Position numbers and translations under genes: made by a program. This document shows positions 1 through 7,047 of a stretch of DNA of 7,049 nucleotides, piece after piece. Source of the DNA: Methylocapsa sp. GTDB taxonomy: Bacteria; Pseudomonadota; Alphaproteobacteria; Rhizobiales; Beijerinckiaceae. The notes under the pieces were generated by a model. That model was given only the letters and a program-made list of their open reading frames with translations. It had not been told where the DNA came from and made no database searches. The stretch spans positions 1 through 7,049 of the forward strand of contig JAFMSB010000084.1 in assembly GCA_017353815.1 (NCBI GenBank), written 5' to 3'. Within the stretch, counting starts at the first letter, position 1, and each line of letters begins with the position of its first letter.

Positions 1-2
1 CG

Positions 3-320
3 GCGATCGCGCTCCTCGATGAGCTTGCCGCCGAACGCACTCTCGCCGCGGAAATCGTTCAGCCCCTGCGTCTCTTTCATACAAATAGGCTCAAACTCAC
101 GGAGCTCAGGAGCGATGGCCATGACGGCCACCGAGAATGCGCCGAGCTTCGCGACGAAATCGAACTCCTTCTTATTGCCGCGGAAAGGCGGCAAATCAAC
201 GATCTATGGCGCAGCGGCAAGCTCAAAGACGAGACGCGGCGCCGGATCGAGCGCGAGCTCGATCTTCGCGAGGCCCATTTAGCCGGCGAGCGGGACGAGT
301 CATTGCACCAGCGGCGTTAA
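3..320 (+). CDS. Na+/H+ antiporter (CPA1 type), C-terminal fragment
   Basis: This open frame enters from the left edge and ends at TAA 318-320, leaving 105 residues. No start codon is needed because the gene begins outside the window. The last part is charged and helical: a stretch reading AERRQINDLWRSGKL, then an arginine/glutamate-rich segment ending RELDLREAHLAGERDE. This matches the cytosolic tail of bacterial CPA1 sodium/proton antiporters, which typically end with an 'AER..i..L...G.i.de..R.ierELDL.Ea.l' pattern. Family members exchange Na+ (or K+) for H+ across the inner membrane. The transport helices are not in view, so transport activity is inferred only from the tail. An in-frame ATG in another frame (from 19) gives a competing 87-residue reading, but its composition is serine/arginine-rich and unlike a protein. 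The gene converges on the hybrid kinase, with parS in between. Confidence 0.72.
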   Translation, partial: AIALLDELAAERTLAAEIVQPLRLFHTNRLKLTELRSDGHDGHRECAELRDEIELLLIAAERRQINDLWRSGKLKDETRRRIERELDLREAHLAGERDESLHQRR

Positions 321-460
321 ATCTTGATCTTCGTCCGCAGGATGGAGCCGGGCGCGGGCAAATGCGCGGGTCTCTTATCGCAGGTATATATCGACCGTTC
401 TTACTTCGGCAAAGGTGAAATATTGCTGCAGGCTTGTAAGGTTTTGGGCGGGGACCGGAC

Positions 461-486
461 AAAAATGTTTCACGTGAAACATTTTT
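461..486. promoter_or_regulatory. parS: parS centromere site (ParB binding), within a perfect 26-bp palindrome
   Basis: The core at 466-481 reads TGTTTCACGTGAAACA, identical to the canonical bacterial chromosomal parS consensus. The symmetry extends further: both 13-base arms (461-473 and 474-486) are exact reverse complements, adding an A-run on the left and a T-run on the right. ParB dimers bind parS, load as CTP-dependent clamps and spread along DNA. They then recruit ParA and SMC to segregate the replication origin region. Such sites mostly lie near oriC, and lying between two convergent gene ends keeps this one clear of coding constraint. A perfect 16-base match by chance in 7 kb is very unlikely. 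The parA/parB genes are not in the window, so the owner could be the chromosome or, less likely, a chromid. Confidence 0.93.
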
Positions 487-498
487 AGAATGATTCTA
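486..498. repeat. Short inverted repeat abutting parS
   Basis: TAGAAT-G-ATTCTA is a perfect 6-base inverted repeat around one central base. It shares its first base with the last base of the parS palindrome. It includes a GANTC motif (GATTC, 492-496), the target of the CcrM cell-cycle methyltransferase in alphaproteobacteria. It may be an accessory protein site, or it may be chance in an AT-rich patch. No known operator was recognised. Confidence 0.4.
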
Positions 499-574
499 GA
501 TAATTTTGGCGGGAAAGCCGAGTCCTGCGATCGTCCTAGTCGAGTCGATAAATCGGGCGTTGGCACGATGCTGC

Positions 575-593
575 GGCCGGCGGGCTGCCGGCC
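575..593 (-). terminator. GC-rich hairpin downstream of the hybrid kinase, possible weak terminator
   Basis: GGCCGGC (575-581) and GCCGGCC (587-593) form a 7-base-pair GC-only stem with a 5-base loop. It lies 16 bases past the kinase stop on the transcribed strand. No U-tract follows in the minus direction, so it does not fit a standard intrinsic terminator. It could act as an mRNA-end stabiliser or a pause site. Confidence 0.3.
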
Positions 594-609
594 CGAGCGC
601 AGGGCGATA

Positions 610-2505
610 TCAGGCAGGCTCCTTCGGCGCAATTTCGCCAGCGAGCAGGTCGCGGACTTTGACCGCGAGCTCGCGCTGGGTATAGGGCTTGCCGAGAAAT
701 TTCACACCGGAATCGAGCCGCTGCTGGTGGATGATGGCGTTTCGGGTGTAGCCCGTCGTAAAGAGCACAGGCAGATCGGGGCGCAAGCTCACGGCCAACC
801 TGGAAAGCTCGCGCCCATTTGCATCCGGCAGAACTACATCAGTGAATAACAAATCGATCTGAGCCGGCCCTTTAAGGACACGTAGGGCATCCTCCGTGCT
901 GCCCGCCTCGACGACCGCATAGCCGAGTTCCTCGAGAGCGGAGCGCGCATATTCCCGCACGCTCTCATTGTCTTCGACGACAAGCACAGTCTCTTCCCGC
1001 TCCGCGCGCGGCAGCGAGGAAGCATCCACGGGCCTTGGTAAAGGTGCTGCTTTCATCTCTTCCGCATGCAACAGACGCGGCAGATAGATTTTGACCGCCG
1101 TGCCATGGCCTTGTTCGCTATAGACGCGGATATGGCCGCCCGATTGCTTTACAAAGCCGTAGACCATCGCAAGACCAAGCCCGGAACCCTTGCCAGCTTT
1201 CTTGGTGGTGAAAAAAGGCTCGAAGACGTGCGGGATGGCATCCGGAGCAATGCCGGTGCCGGTATCCGTCACGCTGAGCAAAACATATTGGCCCGATGCA
1301 ACGCCCTCGAATTGGGCCGCATAGGCCTCATCGAGCAAGGAATTGGATGTTTCGATGGTGAGCTTGCCGCCCTTTGGCATTGCGTCGCGCGAATTGACAC
1401 AGAGATTGACCAGAGCCGACTCTAGCTCACTCGCATCGGCGAAAGTTGGCCAGACGCCCCCGCCAAGGATGCACTCCAATTCGATCGTCTCGCCCAATGT
1501 CCGGCGGAGCAATTCGGTAACGTTGGCGACGAGATGGTTGAGGTCGAGCCTTGCTGGCTCAAGCGGCTGCTGCCGGGCAAAGGCGAGCAGCCGGTGGGTG
1601 AGACGCCCCGCGGATTGTGCCCCCTGTTCGGCCAAATCGACGTATTTCAGAAGGCCAGAAGCGGGCTTCTGTTCGGGTGGCGGTGAGGAAAGACCTGAGA
1701 GGCGGCGGCGCAGCGTATCGAGATTGCCGAGAATGATGGTCAGGTTATTGTTAAAATCATGGGCGATGCCGCCGCTCAATTGGCCGACCGCTTCGAGCTT
1801 TTGCGAATGGCGCAGCTTTTCTTCCGTCTGCCGCCTTAGCTTGACCTCGGCTTCGAGTTCCGCAGTTCGCTCGCGCAGCCGGCCGATTGCCTTATGGGCC
1901 TCGCGCCAGAGCAACCCGGCGAGCACTACCCCGCATGTCATGCTGCAAAGAATGAGGGCAAAGAGCCATTTGCGCAGCGCCGCGCTCGCTGCCTCCCGCT
2001 CGCCGAGAAAAGCGTCCTCACGCTCGGCAAAGGCATTTATTTTGGCCTGAAACTTTGCCATTTCACCAGCGCCGAGGCCGGATTTGACCAGTGAAAGCGC
2101 CGCCTCGTGGCGCCCCTCTTGGGCAAAGGCCAGCACATTATGGACGAATTCGAGCGCGCCATTCAGGGCAGGCTCGAGCTCGCCCAAGGCTGCCTGCTGG
2201 CCGGCATTATCCGGCGTGAGCTGCTTAAGCTCGGAGAGCGCCGAGGCCGTATCGGCCCTGGCTTGAGTGGCACGCTCGAACTCGCGGCTGTCGCCTGTGA
2301 GCAAATAGCCGCGCATGGCCAAAAAGCCATCCTCGACGGCGTTCATGAGCTCCGTCGCGGTCTGCCGCACCTTCAGCGTATGCGCAACCCAAAGATCGGC
2401 CTCGCCGGACCGGACGGCAAGAAAGACCGTCGCAGCGCCTGCAAGCAAAAGGAGGCAGAAGCCGAGGAAAACATAGGTTTGCGCGCGCCTATTGAGCAAA
2501 AGCAT
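610..2505 (-). CDS. CHASE3-domain hybrid sensor histidine kinase with C-terminal receiver
   Basis: A 631-residue inner-membrane kinase. TM1 is at about 10-31 and TM2 at about 179-200. They enclose a mostly helical periplasmic sensor of CHASE3 type, including the signature stretch MRGYLLTGD near 64-72. A charged linker (about 205-230) follows, likely coiled coil. The HisKA domain carries the phosphorylated His249 in GGIAHDFNN. The HATPase domain has its N-box at NLCVNSRDA (Asn371), DTGTG (from Asp414) and GSGLGL (440-445). The C-terminal receiver (about 505-622) has Glu511/Asp512, phospho-acceptor Asp556, Thr583/584 and Lys606, so all catalytic positions are present. A TTG 15 bases upstream keeps the frame open. 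I chose the ATG at 2505 because TGAGGA lies about 8 bases before it and overlaps that TTG. The ligand is unknown. There is no DNA-binding domain, so phosphate may pass to the divergent response regulator or another partner. The gene ends with TGA at 610-612. Confidence 0.93.
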   Translation of the reverse strand: MLLLNRRAQTYVFLGFCLLLLAGAATVFLAVRSGEADLWVAHTLKVRQTATELMNAVEDGFLAMRGYLLTGDSREFERATQARADTASALSELKQLTPDNAGQQAALGELEPALNGALEFVHNVLAFAQEGRHEAALSLVKSGLGAGEMAKFQAKINAFAEREDAFLGEREAASAALRKWLFALILCSMTCGVVLAGLLWREAHKAIGRLRERTAELEAEVKLRRQTEEKLRHSQKLEAVGQLSGGIAHDFNNNLTIILGNLDTLRRRLSGLSSPPPEQKPASGLLKYVDLAEQGAQSAGRLTHRLLAFARQQPLEPARLDLNHLVANVTELLRRTLGETIELECILGGGVWPTFADASELESALVNLCVNSRDAMPKGGKLTIETSNSLLDEAYAAQFEGVASGQYVLLSVTDTGTGIAPDAIPHVFEPFFTTKKAGKGSGLGLAMVYGFVKQSGGHIRVYSEQGHGTAVKIYLPRLLHAEEMKAAPLPRPVDASSLPRAEREETVLVVEDNESVREYARSALEELGYAVVEAGSTEDALRVLKGPAQIDLLFTDVVLPDANGRELSRLAVSLRPDLPVLFTTGYTRNAIIHQQRLDSGVKFLGKPYTQRELAVKVRDLLAGEIAPKEPA

Positions 2506-2570
2506 ATGAGCAATCCTCAAATGCCGGCCGCAACCGATGCGGTCCGTGCCGCCTCATGGCGGAACTGGAC

Positions 2571-2598
2571 TTTACCGCGAAAGACGTTATTTACCGCG
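2571..2598. repeat. 9-bp direct repeat TTTACCGCG in the divergent promoter region
   Basis: Identical TTTACCGCG copies at 2571-2579 and 2590-2598 are offset by 19 bp, close to two helical turns. Tandem copies at this spacing, between divergent promoters, are the form expected of a site bound by a dimeric regulator. No specific regulator can be named, because neither flanking gene product has a DNA-binding domain. Confidence 0.45.
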
Positions 2599-2611
2599 CT
2601 CAACTTGAGCG
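2597..2611. repeat. 15-bp dyad just before the response regulator start
   Basis: CGCTCAA-C-TTGAGCG is a perfect 7-base inverted repeat around one base. Its right edge touches the ribosome-binding purine run of the response regulator, and its left edge overlaps the second direct repeat by two bases. It could be an operator. An RNA hairpin is less likely because the spacer is too short for a loop unless inner pairs open. Confidence 0.45.
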
Positions 2612-2621
2612 GAAAAGAGCG

Positions 2622-2969
2622 ATGGCGCGAATTCTCGTGGTCGACGACGAGCCCCTGATTGCGGCGATGCTCCGGGAGTGGCTCGAAGAACTTGGCTGCG
2701 AGGCCGTGGGCCCCGCGCAGTCGGTGAGCGGAGCTCTCGATCTCATCGAGGGGGTCGAGCTCGATGGCGCGATCCTCGATGTCTCGCTTGGCCGCGAAAA
2801 TTGCTACCCAGTGGCCGATGCCCTGCGTGAGCGCGGTATCCCGTTTGCCTTTGTAACGGGGCACGGCAGCCAGGAGATCGACCCAAGGTACCAAGAAGCC
2901 ATTATTCTTGCCAAGCCCTTCCGTTTCGAGGCGATGAAAAAGGCGGTTGCCCAGCTCAGGGGCGCGTAG
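2622..2969 (+). CDS. Single-domain (CheY-like) response regulator
   Basis: A 115-residue protein consisting only of a receiver domain. It starts MARILVVDDEP, with the acidic pair Asp8/Asp9. Phospho-acceptor Asp53 lies in AILDVSLG, the switch threonine Thr79 in FAFVTGHG, and Lys98 in LAKPF. It has no DNA-binding or enzymatic output domain, so it should act by protein-protein contact or as a phosphorelay shuttle. An upstream in-frame ATG at 2556 would add 22 residues of non-receiver sequence. I chose 2622 because the receiver fold begins there and a purine-rich ribosome site (2611-2619) precedes it. The segment around Thr79 (PFAFVTGHG) resembles the 'FAT GUY' regulators of alphaproteobacterial stress signalling (PFxFATG[GY]), with Val and His in place of Ala and Gly/Tyr. 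It is divergent from the hybrid kinase, its probable partner, and convergent with greA. Confidence 0.9.
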   Translation: MARILVVDDEPLIAAMLREWLEELGCEAVGPAQSVSGALDLIEGVELDGAILDVSLGRENCYPVADALRERGIPFAFVTGHGSQEIDPRYQEAIILAKPFRFEAMKKAVAQLRGA

Positions 2970-3009
2970 GCCGCAACCGGCCAGCGGGCACGAACAAGCG
3001 GGTGGCGGC
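2970..3009. terminator. Imperfect inverted repeat between convergent response regulator and greA
   Basis: GCCGCAACC (2970-2978) and GGTGGCGGC (3001-3009) pair over 9 positions with one mismatch, around a 22-base loop. It begins immediately after the regulator stop and ends 11 bases before the greA stop. No T-run follows on either strand, so this is at best a weak bidirectional end signal. Confidence 0.22.
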
Positions 3010-3020
3010 TATTGGAGCTA

Positions 3021-3491
3021 CTAAAACGCCACATCGACGATTTCATAGCTCTTGCCGCCCCCCGGCGTGTTCACCTCAACCGAATCGCCGGTCTTTTTCC
3101 CGATAAGCGCACGCGCTGTCGGCGAAGTGATCGAGACCCGGCCCTCCTTCACATCGGCCTCGTTTTCGCCGACAATTTGAAAGACCCGTTTCTCGTCGGT
3201 ATCCTCGTCAATGAGTGTGACCGTCGCGCCAAATTTGACGGTGCTGCCGGAAAGTTTGGAAACGTCGATGACCTCGGCGCGGGACAACTTATCCTCGAGC
3301 TCGGCGATGCGCATCTCGTTTAAGGCCTGGGCCTCCTTGGCGGAATGATATTCGGAATTCTCCGCCAAATCGCCATGAGTCCGCGCTTCGGAAATGAATT
3401 GGATGATGCGGGGACGCTCGATCTGCTGGCGCCGCTTCAATTCCTCTTCAAGGGCGGAATAGCCCCGGGCCGTCATCGGGATTTTTTCCAT
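3021..3491 (-). CDS. greA: Transcription elongation factor GreA
   Basis: A 156-residue protein, close to the E. coli length of 158. GreA enters the secondary channel of RNA polymerase and promotes cleavage of backtracked RNA, rescuing stalled complexes. The N-terminal coiled coil (about 8-75) carries the tip motif [10 protein letters not shown] with acidic Asp41 and Glu44, which position the catalytic Mg2+. The C-terminal FKBP-like domain (about 80-156) contains [16 protein letters not shown] and ends in a glycine-rich turn plus EIVDVAF. I placed the start at the ATG giving [11 protein letters not shown], the usual family beginning. An in-frame GTG at 3515 would add eight residues but has its purine run too close. 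The gene lies 75 bp downstream of carB on the same strand, with no obvious terminator between, so co-transcription is likely. The spacer is AT-rich and could hold an extra promoter, though none is clear. Confidence 0.96.
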   Translation of the reverse strand: MEKIPMTARGYSALEEELKRRQQIERPRIIQFISEARTHGDLAENSEYHSAKEAQALNEMRIAELEDKLSRAEVIDVSKLSGSTVKFGATVTLIDEDTDEKRVFQIVGENEADVKEGRVSITSPTARALIGKKTGDSVEVNTPGGGKSYEIVDVAF

Positions 3492-3566
3492 TGAAGTCTC
3501 TATTTTAATTTCCACCCGTCTTAATTTCTATCCGTGGATGTCATTTTGCCCACCCATACCAGCGCT

Positions 3567-6500
3567 TTAGGCAAAATAATCCTGCAGCGCGCGAACTTCC
3601 AGGCTTCCCGAGATATAAGCCTTTATTCCTTGCGCTGCAGCAACCGCGCCGGCCAGGGTGGTATAATAGGGCACCTTATGCAAGAGTGCCGCCCGGCGCA
3701 ATGACCGCGAATCGGCGAGCGCCTGTGCGCCTTCGGTTGTGTTGAGCACGAGCTGGATGCCGCCATTCTTAATTAAATCGACGACATGGGGCCGCCCCTC
3801 CGAAACCTTGTTGACGCGCTGGGCGTCGACCCCTTGATGTTCGAGGTAGCGGGCGGTGCCGCCGGTCCCGGTGATTTTGAAACCGAGGCTCGCGAGCAGC
3901 CGGGCCGTCTCCACAACCCGGGGTTTGTCGGCGTCGCGCACCGAGACAAAAACGGTGCCTTTCCGTGGCACATTCGTGCCTCCGCCGAGCTGGCTCTTGG
4001 CGAAGGCGAGCGGGAAAGTGCGATCAAGGCCAATGACCTCCCCAGTTGAGCGCATTTCCGGGCCAAGGACGGTGTCAACTCCGGGGAAGCGGGCGAAAGG
4101 GAAGACTGCTTCCTTGACGCCTATGTGGCCAATCTCTCTTGGCCTCAGGCCGAAGCTTGAAAGGCCCTCGCCCGCCATGAGCTTCGCTGCGATTTTGGCC
4201 ACCGGCAGGCCGATGACCTTGGCGACGAAAGGCACCGTGCGCGAGGCGCGCGGATTGACTTCGAGCACGTAAACTTCGCCGTCTTTCAATGCATATTGCA
4301 CATTCATGAGCCCTCCCGCGCCCAGCGCCAGGGCAAGCTTTCGCGTGCTCTCTTCAAGTTCGGCAATCGTCTCTTTGGACAGATTGCGCGGCGGCAGCGA
4401 ACAGGCGCTGTCCCCCGAATGAATGCCGGCTTCCTCGATATGCTCCATGATCCCGCAAATAAACACGTTCCTGCCGTCGCAAAGCGCGTCGACATCGATC
4501 TCAATCGCGTCGGAAAGATAACGGTCGAACAGGAGCGGGTTCTTGCCGAGCACGGTATTGATTTGCCCGGTTTTGTCGTTGGGGTAGCGCACCTTGACCT
4601 CGGACGGCACGAGGCCCGGCAGCGTGCCGAGCAAATAGTCATCGAATGCCGCCTTATCGAAGATGATGGCCATCGCCCGCCCGCCGAGCACATAGGAGGG
4701 CCGCACCACCAGGGGGAGTCCAAGCTCCGCGGCGACGAGGCGCGATTGCTCGACCGAATAAGCAATGCCATTCATGGGCTGTTTCAAGCCGACCTTGTCC
4801 AAAAGGCGCTTGAAGCGGTCGCGGTCCTCGGCAAGATCGATCGAGTCAACTGGCGTCCCAAGGATGGGGATGCCCGCTTGCTCGAGAGGATGGGCGAGTT
4901 TGAGCGGCGTCTGGCCGCCGAATTGCACGATCACGCCTTTGAGCTCGCCCGCATCTTTTTCCTTAGCGAGGATCTCCAGCACATCTTCGGCAGTCAGGGG
5001 CTCGAAATAAAGCCGGTCCGAGGTATCGTAATCGGTCGACACCGTCTCGGGATTGCAATTGACCATGATTGTCTCATAGCCTTCCTCGCGCAGCGCGAAG
5101 CTGGCATGACAGCAGCAATAATCGAATTCGATCCCCTGCCCGATCCGGTTGGGGCCTCCGCCAAGCACGACGATCTTTCTGCGCGCCGAAGGGCGGGCCT
5201 CGCATGCCGGGGCTGCTCCAGAAGCGTCTGCATAGGTCGAATACATATAGGCGGTGGGAGAAGAGAATTCTGCGGCGCAGGTATCGATTCGCTTATAGAC
5301 AGGGCGCACGCCGAGCTTTTTGCGCAAAGAGGAGACCTTTGATTCTGGAACACTAGCGAGAGCCCCAAGGCGCGCATCGGAAAAACCCGCAGCCTTCAAC
5401 ATTCGCAAGTTTGCGGCATCGCCCGGAAGGCCCTGCGCGCGCACCTTTGCTTCGAGCTTAAGGATTTCGGCGATACGCTCGGTAAACCACGGATCGATGC
5501 CGCAAGCCTCGTAAATTTCGTCCGCCGACATTCCATAGCGAAGCGCTTGGGCAACGATGAGCAGCCGCTCGGGCGCAGGCACACCCAAGGCGGCGCGCAG
5601 CACATTCATGTCGTCGCCAAGGCCAAGGCCGTCGATTTCGACTTCGTTTAAGCCATTAAACCCCGTCTCGAGGGACCGCAGCCCTTTTTGCAAGCTTTCG
5701 GCAAAAGTCCGGCCGATTGCCATGGTCTCGCCCACCGATTTCATCGACGTCGTTAAGACCTGCTCGGCGCCGGGAAATTTTTCAAACGCAAAGCGCGGAA
5801 TCTTCGTGACGACATAATCGATCGCCGGCTCAAATGACGCAGGCGTCGCTCCGCCAGTTATGTCATTGGCGATCTCATCAAGCGTGAAACCAACCGCAAG
5901 TTTTGCCGCCACTTTTGCGATCGGGAAGCCCGTTGCCTTCGAGGCAAGCGCCGAGGAGCGCGAGACGCGCGGGTTCATTTCGATCACGACCATGCGGCCG
6001 TCTTTCGGATTGACCGCGAATTGAACATTGGAGCCGCCGGTCTCGACGCCAATTTCGCGCAGCACGGCAATCGCGGCATCGCGCATGCTCTGGTATTCTT
6101 TGTCGGTCAGGGTGAGCGCCGGCGCAACCGTGATCGAATCGCCGGTATGCACGCCCATGGGATCGATATTTTCGATCGAGCAAACTATTATGCAATTGTC
6201 CGCCTTGTCGCGGACGACCTCCATCTCGAATTCCTTCCAGCCAAGGACGCTTTCCTCGACCAGAACTTCATTGGTTGGCGAGGCGTCGATGCCACTCTCC
6301 ACGATGTCGATATATTCGGCCTTGTTATAAGCTATTCCTCCGCCCGTCCCGCCCATCGTGAAAGAGGGCCTAATGATCGCGGGCAGGCCAATATCGTCGA
6401 GAACAGCAAGGGCCTGCGGCAGCGATTTGATCTGATGCGAGCGCGGCGTTGCAAGTCCGATGCGCTCCATCGCCTGGCGGAAGAGCTTGCGGTCCTCCGC

Positions 6501-6890
6501 CATGTCGATGGCCGCGGCGCTCGCCCCGATCATTTCGACTTCGAACTTGCCGAGCACGCCCATTTTGCGCAAGGAAAGGGCGCAGTTGAGTGCGGTCTGG
6601 CCGCCCATCGTCGGCAAGAGCGCAAATCCGCCGGGAGCAGCGTAGCGCTCCTTGGCGATGATCTTGGCGACGATTTCGGGTGTGACCGGCTCAAGGTAAG
6701 TGCGGTCGGCCATTTCCGGATCGGTCATAATCGTTGCCGGATTGGAATTGACGAGGACAATCCGGTAGCCTTCCCGGCGAAGCGCCTTGCAGGCCTGGGT
6801 GCCCGAATAGTCGAACTCGCAGGCCTGCCCGATGATGATCGGGCCCGCCCCGATGATCAAGATCGTCGCGATATCCGCCCGTTTTGGCAT
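3567..6890 (-). CDS. carB: Carbamoyl-phosphate synthase large subunit
   Basis: An intact 1107-residue CarB (E. coli 1073). With the glutaminase subunit CarA it makes carbamoyl phosphate from bicarbonate, ammonia from glutamine, and two ATP, feeding pyrimidine and arginine synthesis. The first ATP-grasp half (about 1-400, carboxyphosphate synthesis) has [31 protein letters not shown] (174-185) and [14 protein letters not shown] (302-315). The oligomerisation region is about 405-550. The second half (about 571-935, carbamate phosphorylation) has [27 protein letters not shown] (730-740) and [13 protein letters not shown] (876-888). The C-terminal MGS-like allosteric domain (about 975-1107) has [10 protein letters not shown] and NKVSEGRPH. 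Relative to E. coli there is an insertion of about 20 residues around 755-777, including [16 protein letters not shown], typical of alphaproteobacterial CarB. carA is not in the window. The start ATG lies 10 bp after the stop of the upstream gene with no well-spaced ribosome site, suggesting translational coupling. Confidence 0.98.
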   Translation of the reverse strand: MPKRADIATILIIGAGPIIIGQACEFDYSGTQACKALRREGYRIVLVNSNPATIMTDPEMADRTYLEPVTPEIVAKIIAKERYAAPGGFALLPTMGGQTALNCALSLRKMGVLGKFEVEMIGASAAAIDMAEDRKLFRQAMERIGLATPRSHQIKSLPQALAVLDDIGLPAIIRPSFTMGGTGGGIAYNKAEYIDIVESGIDASPTNEVLVEESVLGWKEFEMEVVRDKADNCIIVCSIENIDPMGVHTGDSITVAPALTLTDKEYQSMRDAAIAVLREIGVETGGSNVQFAVNPKDGRMVVIEMNPRVSRSSALASKATGFPIAKVAAKLAVGFTLDEIANDITGGATPASFEPAIDYVVTKIPRFAFEKFPGAEQVLTTSMKSVGETMAIGRTFAESLQKGLRSLETGFNGLNEVEIDGLGLGDDMNVLRAALGVPAPERLLIVAQALRYGMSADEIYEACGIDPWFTERIAEILKLEAKVRAQGLPGDAANLRMLKAAGFSDARLGALASVPESKVSSLRKKLGVRPVYKRIDTCAAEFSSPTAYMYSTYADASGAAPACEARPSARRKIVVLGGGPNRIGQGIEFDYCCCHASFALREEGYETIMVNCNPETVSTDYDTSDRLYFEPLTAEDVLEILAKEKDAGELKGVIVQFGGQTPLKLAHPLEQAGIPILGTPVDSIDLAEDRDRFKRLLDKVGLKQPMNGIAYSVEQSRLVAAELGLPLVVRPSYVLGGRAMAIIFDKAAFDDYLLGTLPGLVPSEVKVRYPNDKTGQINTVLGKNPLLFDRYLSDAIEIDVDALCDGRNVFICGIMEHIEEAGIHSGDSACSLPPRNLSKETIAELEESTRKLALALGAGGLMNVQYALKDGEVYVLEVNPRASRTVPFVAKVIGLPVAKIAAKLMAGEGLSSFGLRPREIGHIGVKEAVFPFARFPGVDTVLGPEMRSTGEVIGLDRTFPLAFAKSQLGGGTNVPRKGTVFVSVRDADKPRVVETARLLASLGFKITGTGGTARYLEHQGVDAQRVNKVSEGRPHVVDLIKNGGIQLVLNTTEGAQALADSRSLRRAALLHKVPYYTTLAGAVAAAQGIKAYISGSLEVRALQDYFA

Positions 6891-6900
6891 CTGCGGCCCG

Positions 6901-7047
6901 TCACCCCCGCCTTATCTTCACATCGATATCTGGCACGGCATCGAACTCGATGCGCAAATCGAGCAGGGCGCCGCTCAACGTGTCGAAGACATGCGCATCA
7001 TCCCGCACACCTGTGAAGGTAACTTGCACGACCCCGCCCGAGGTTGT
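6901..7047 (-). CDS. Unidentified protein, C-terminal fragment upstream of carB
   Basis: An open minus-strand frame enters from the right edge and ends in TGA at 6901-6903, giving 48 residues. They contain [18 protein letters not shown], then a hydrophobic/acidic helix-like stretch [11 protein letters not shown], and end VKIRRG. GC-ending codons dominate, as in the neighbouring genes. The other two minus frames are soon interrupted by stops, so this is likely a real gene end. I do not recognise the family, and it is not the CarA C-terminus. It stops 10 bp before carB, so it is probably the preceding gene of the same transcription unit. A plus-strand frame also runs through this stretch, but it is the antisense shadow of carB continued. 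Confidence 0.5.
   Translation of the reverse strand, partial: TTSGGVVQVTFTGVRDDAHVFDTLSGALLDLRIEFDAVPDIDVKIRRG

Larger units (their letters stand above)
321..609. other. Convergent intergenic region carrying parS
   Basis: About 290 bp lie between the stop of the antiporter tail and the stop of the hybrid kinase, which point at each other. I find no convincing gene here: the short frames on both strands are arginine/proline-rich and overlap the neighbours. The middle (about 400-510) is clearly more AT-rich than the surrounding coding DNA. It contains the parS palindrome, an adjacent small dyad and several GANTC sites. The right end holds a GC-rich hairpin near the kinase stop. No tRNA or other RNA gene was recognised. 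Confidence 0.7.
2506..2621. promoter_or_regulatory. Divergent control region between the kinase and response regulator genes
   Basis: These 116 bp must hold the start signals of both genes. On the minus strand a Shine-Dalgarno GAGGA (2514-2518) serves the kinase ATG. On the plus strand the purine run GGAAAAGAG (2611-2619) serves the regulator ATG. In between lie a 9-bp direct repeat, a 15-bp dyad and a 5-bp inverted repeat (CCGCC at 2549-2553, GGCGG at 2558-2562). GGAAC (2561-2565) followed after 19 bases by CGTT (2585-2588) resembles the EcfG general-stress promoter GGAAC-N16/17-CGTT, but the spacing is too long. No convincing housekeeping -35/-10 pair was found. Confidence 0.55.

Noticed and set aside
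19..282. Plus-strand frame of 87 residues at the left edge
   Set aside because: It overlaps the antiporter tail in another frame, and that frame has the recognisable family pattern.
321..460. Possible small gene or RNA in the left part of the intergenic gap
   Set aside because: The reading frames are short, overlap neighbours and look random. The GC-rich partial repeats near 350-372 do not form a convincing structured RNA or terminator.
375..632. Minus-strand frame of 85 residues containing MFHVKH
   Set aside because: MFHVKH is just the translation of the parS palindrome. The rest is arginine/serine-rich and overlaps the end of the kinase gene, so the DNA motif explains it better than a protein.
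1343..2050. Plus-strand open frame of 235 residues opposite the hybrid kinase
   Set aside because: It is serine/arginine-rich low-complexity translation antisense to the HisKA and HATPase domains, with no ribosome site or family match.
2505..2520. TTG start for the hybrid kinase
   Set aside because: The TTG overlaps the GAGGA ribosome site, which sits at a good distance from the ATG at 2505.
4296..5342. Long plus-strand open frame of 348 residues opposite carB
   Set aside because: It is wholly antisense to an intact, highly conserved carB. Such long antisense frames are common in GC-rich genes, and its translation (rich in R, H, G, L) shows no recognisable domain.
6021..7016. Plus-strand open frame of 331 residues at the carB 5' end
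   Set aside because: It is antisense to carB and to the end of the upstream gene. It has no recognisable domain and a composition typical of shadow frames.
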